From Methanosaeta sp. UBA80 (GTDB lineage Archaea; Halobacteriota; Methanosarcinia; Methanotrichales; Methanotrichaceae), in contig DAWB01000052.1 of NCBI GenBank assembly GCA_002505805.1, positions 4,549 through 11,074 on the forward strand: DNA of 6,526 bases. Reading direction: 5' to 3'. The translations under genes were made by a program, and so were the position numbers. The notes under the pieces are model-generated. The model did no database searches and was not told where the DNA came from. It worked only from the letters and a program-made list of their open reading frames with translations. This document shows, piece by piece, positions 5,021 to 6,526 of the stretch; position 1 is the stretch's first letter; every line of letters starts with the position of its first letter.

Positions 5021-6526
5021 CTACCAGCTTCGACTGGCCACAGGCATCCTCCAGCCGCTGCCGAAAGCGCGGTCTGTGACCTTAAGCCCTGGAGCTGCCT
5101 GCCGCCTCTTGAATTCGGCGTTCTTCACCATACATAGTACTCTGTCGACCATCTCTTTCTCGTATCCAACAGCCAGAAGATCCTCTCTGGACTGATGCTG
5201 CTCGATGTACCTCTCCAGAATATCGTCCAAGACCTCGTATGGTGGCAGGCTGTCCTGGTCGGTCTGGCCGAAGCGAAGCTCCGCCGTGGGAGCCTTATTC
5301 AGTATAGAAGCGGGGATAATCTCTTTTCTCTGGGAAGCATTGAGCCATCTGGCAAGCCTGTAGACCATCGTCTTGGGAACATCGGAGATTACCGCGAGAC
5401 CGCCGGACATATCCCCATAGATGGTGCAGTAGCCCACAGCCAGCTCTGACTTGTTGCCCGTGGTCAGGAGGACCAGGCCGAACTTATTGGAGAGGGCCAT
5501 GAGCAGGTTGCCCCGGATGCGGGCCTGGATATTCTCCTCGGTCACATCCTTGTCCAGGCCTTGAAAAGGCACCGCCAGCTCCTGCTCAAAGGATCGCATG
5601 ATCTCGGTTATTCCCAGGGTCATGGTCCTGACCCCCAGGTTTTGCGCCAGAAGCTGTGCGTCCTCGATGCTTCTGTGACTGGTGAATGGGGAAGGCATGA
5701 TCACCCCCAACACATTCTCGGGCCCCAGGGCGGATGCGGCTATGGCCGAAACTATACTGGAGTCGATCCCTCCGGAGAGGCCCAGAAGGACTCCGGAAAA
5801 GCGGCATTTGGTCACATAGTCGCGGGTTCCCAGGACCAGGGCCCGCCAGATCTCGGACTCGGAAGTGAAATCATCCTCAGCTATGCTTCCTGCTCTGGCC
5901 TTCCCCTCCGCCTGGCCGCGGCTCAATTGGCTCAGGTCCACCACAATGATGTCCTTCTGGAAGCCTAGGCCTCGGGCGGCCAGGCGCCCCTCCCCATCAA
6001 AGGCCATGCTCCTGCCGTCAAAGACCAGATCGTCGTTGCCCCCGACCTGGTTGACATAGAGAAAGGGCATGTGGTGCTTTTTGGCCAGCTCTTTAAGCAT
6101 GGCCTCCCGGTGCTCTTGCTTTCCCACAGTGAAGGGAGATGCGGAGAGGTTGATGATGGCACCAGCGCCCTCCCGGGCCAGCTCCGCCACAGGATCGGTA
6201 TGATAGCGACGGCGACGCCAGAAGTCGGAATCGTTCCAGATATCCTCGCAAATGGATACCCCCAGCCTCTCCGCACCCAGCTCCAGGATCTGAGCCACTC
6301 CTGCCGGCTCAAAATAGCGATCCTCGTCGAAGACGTCGTATGTGGGAAGCAGGCTCTTCTTGAATGTCCTCTCCACTTTTCCATGCCGCAGCAGGGCGGC
6401 GCAGTTGAAGAGAGGCCGGCCCACCGGGCCGGGATTGGGCTCAGCCAGGCCCACCAGGACCGGTGGCAGATCCCTTGCCTCTGCAGCCAGGCGGCTCAGG
6501 CAGGCCCAGCTACGATCTATAAAATC
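5021..6526 (-). CDS. nadE: Glutamine-dependent NAD+ synthetase, N-terminus beyond the window
   Basis: NadE amidates deamido-NAD+ to NAD+ using ATP and glutamine, the last step of NAD biosynthesis, in the cytoplasm. This is the long form: an N-terminal nitrilase-type glutaminase domain followed by the synthetase domain. In the visible part (501 residues) the glutaminase domain shows the catalytic Lys in KSLLPTYDVFDEDRYF (Lys57) and the nucleophile Cys in GVSICEDIWND (Cys93); the catalytic Glu lies in the missing part. The synthetase domain has the PP-loop SGGIDSS (5776-5756), then TTGNKSELAVGY and GDMSGGLAVISDVPKT, all family hallmarks. The C-terminus, AFGSGWRMPVASRSW, is family-typical. The frame is open to the window edge and the first visible residues (DFIDRSWACL, then PPVLVGLAEP) align with the family at about residue 70, so the GTG at 6454 is an internal codon and not the start. 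Roughly 70-80 residues are missing. Confidence 0.96.
   Translation of the reverse strand, partial: DFIDRSWACLSRLAAEARDLPPVLVGLAEPNPGPVGRPLFNCAALLRHGKVERTFKKSLLPTYDVFDEDRYFEPAGVAQILELGAERLGVSICEDIWNDSDFWRRRRYHTDPVAELAREGAGAIINLSASPFTVGKQEHREAMLKELAKKHHMPFLYVNQVGGNDDLVFDGRSMAFDGEGRLAARGLGFQKDIIVVDLSQLSRGQAEGKARAGSIAEDDFTSESEIWRALVLGTRDYVTKCRFSGVLLGLSGGIDSSIVSAIAASALGPENVLGVIMPSPFTSHRSIEDAQLLAQNLGVRTMTLGITEIMRSFEQELAVPFQGLDKDVTEENIQARIRGNLLMALSNKFGLVLLTTGNKSELAVGYCTIYGDMSGGLAVISDVPKTMVYRLARWLNASQRKEIIPASILNKAPTAELRFGQTDQDSLPPYEVLDDILERYIEQHQSREDLLAVGYEKEMVDRVLCMVKNAEFKRRQAAPGLKVTDRAFGSGWRMPVASRSW

Noticed and set aside
5561..5968. 135-residue plus-strand ORF opposite nadE
   Set aside because: It is antisense to the highly conserved synthetase domain of NadE. 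Long antisense frames are expected in GC-rich coding sequence.

Overview
The window looks like a chromosome segment of a methanogenic archaeon, most plausibly Methanosarcinales and perhaps Methanothrix-like. This is inferred from four things. Gene starts are preceded by archaeal TATA boxes (TTTATATA, TTTAAATA, TTTTATAA) at the expected distance, or are leaderless. Two small exported proteins are rich in N-glycosylation sequons. One gene encodes a membrane-anchored protein with a C-terminal winged helix, a layout common in these archaea. Transcripts appear to end at T-rich tracts. No genus can be proven from the sequence alone.

Layout: positions 1-545 hold no convincing gene. They contain a minus-strand TATA box for a gene that may leave the left edge, a long imperfect hairpin, and short minus-strand reading frames that may be coding remnants. 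At 550-1707 (+) lies an orphan 385-residue soluble protein of unknown function, with its own TATA box, a 17-bp palindrome at the expected transcription start, and a Shine-Dalgarno-like sequence. It is visibly more AT-rich than the right half of the window. Everything to its right is on the minus strand and reads right to left: nadE (5021 to beyond 6526, truncated by the edge), a membrane-tethered winged-helix protein (3563-4909), a sequon-repeat secreted protein (2680-3381), and a second secreted protein (1790-2485).

How the genes relate: NadE makes NAD+ from deamido-NAD+ with glutamine as nitrogen donor and is a housekeeping gene. The next three minus-strand genes all encode exported or membrane proteins. 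The membrane protein has an extracellular beta-rich domain, one transmembrane helix, a long disordered cytoplasmic linker and a winged-helix domain. A perfect 14-bp palindrome lies between its TATA box and start codon, which suggests autoregulation. The two secreted proteins share a short motif of the form N-x-[ST]-[LV]-x-[EQ]-[LIV]-[RK], four copies in one (the last lacking the Asn) and one copy in the other. TATA boxes and terminator-like structures suggest the genes are mostly separate transcription units, so any joint role as a cell-surface sensing module is inference only.
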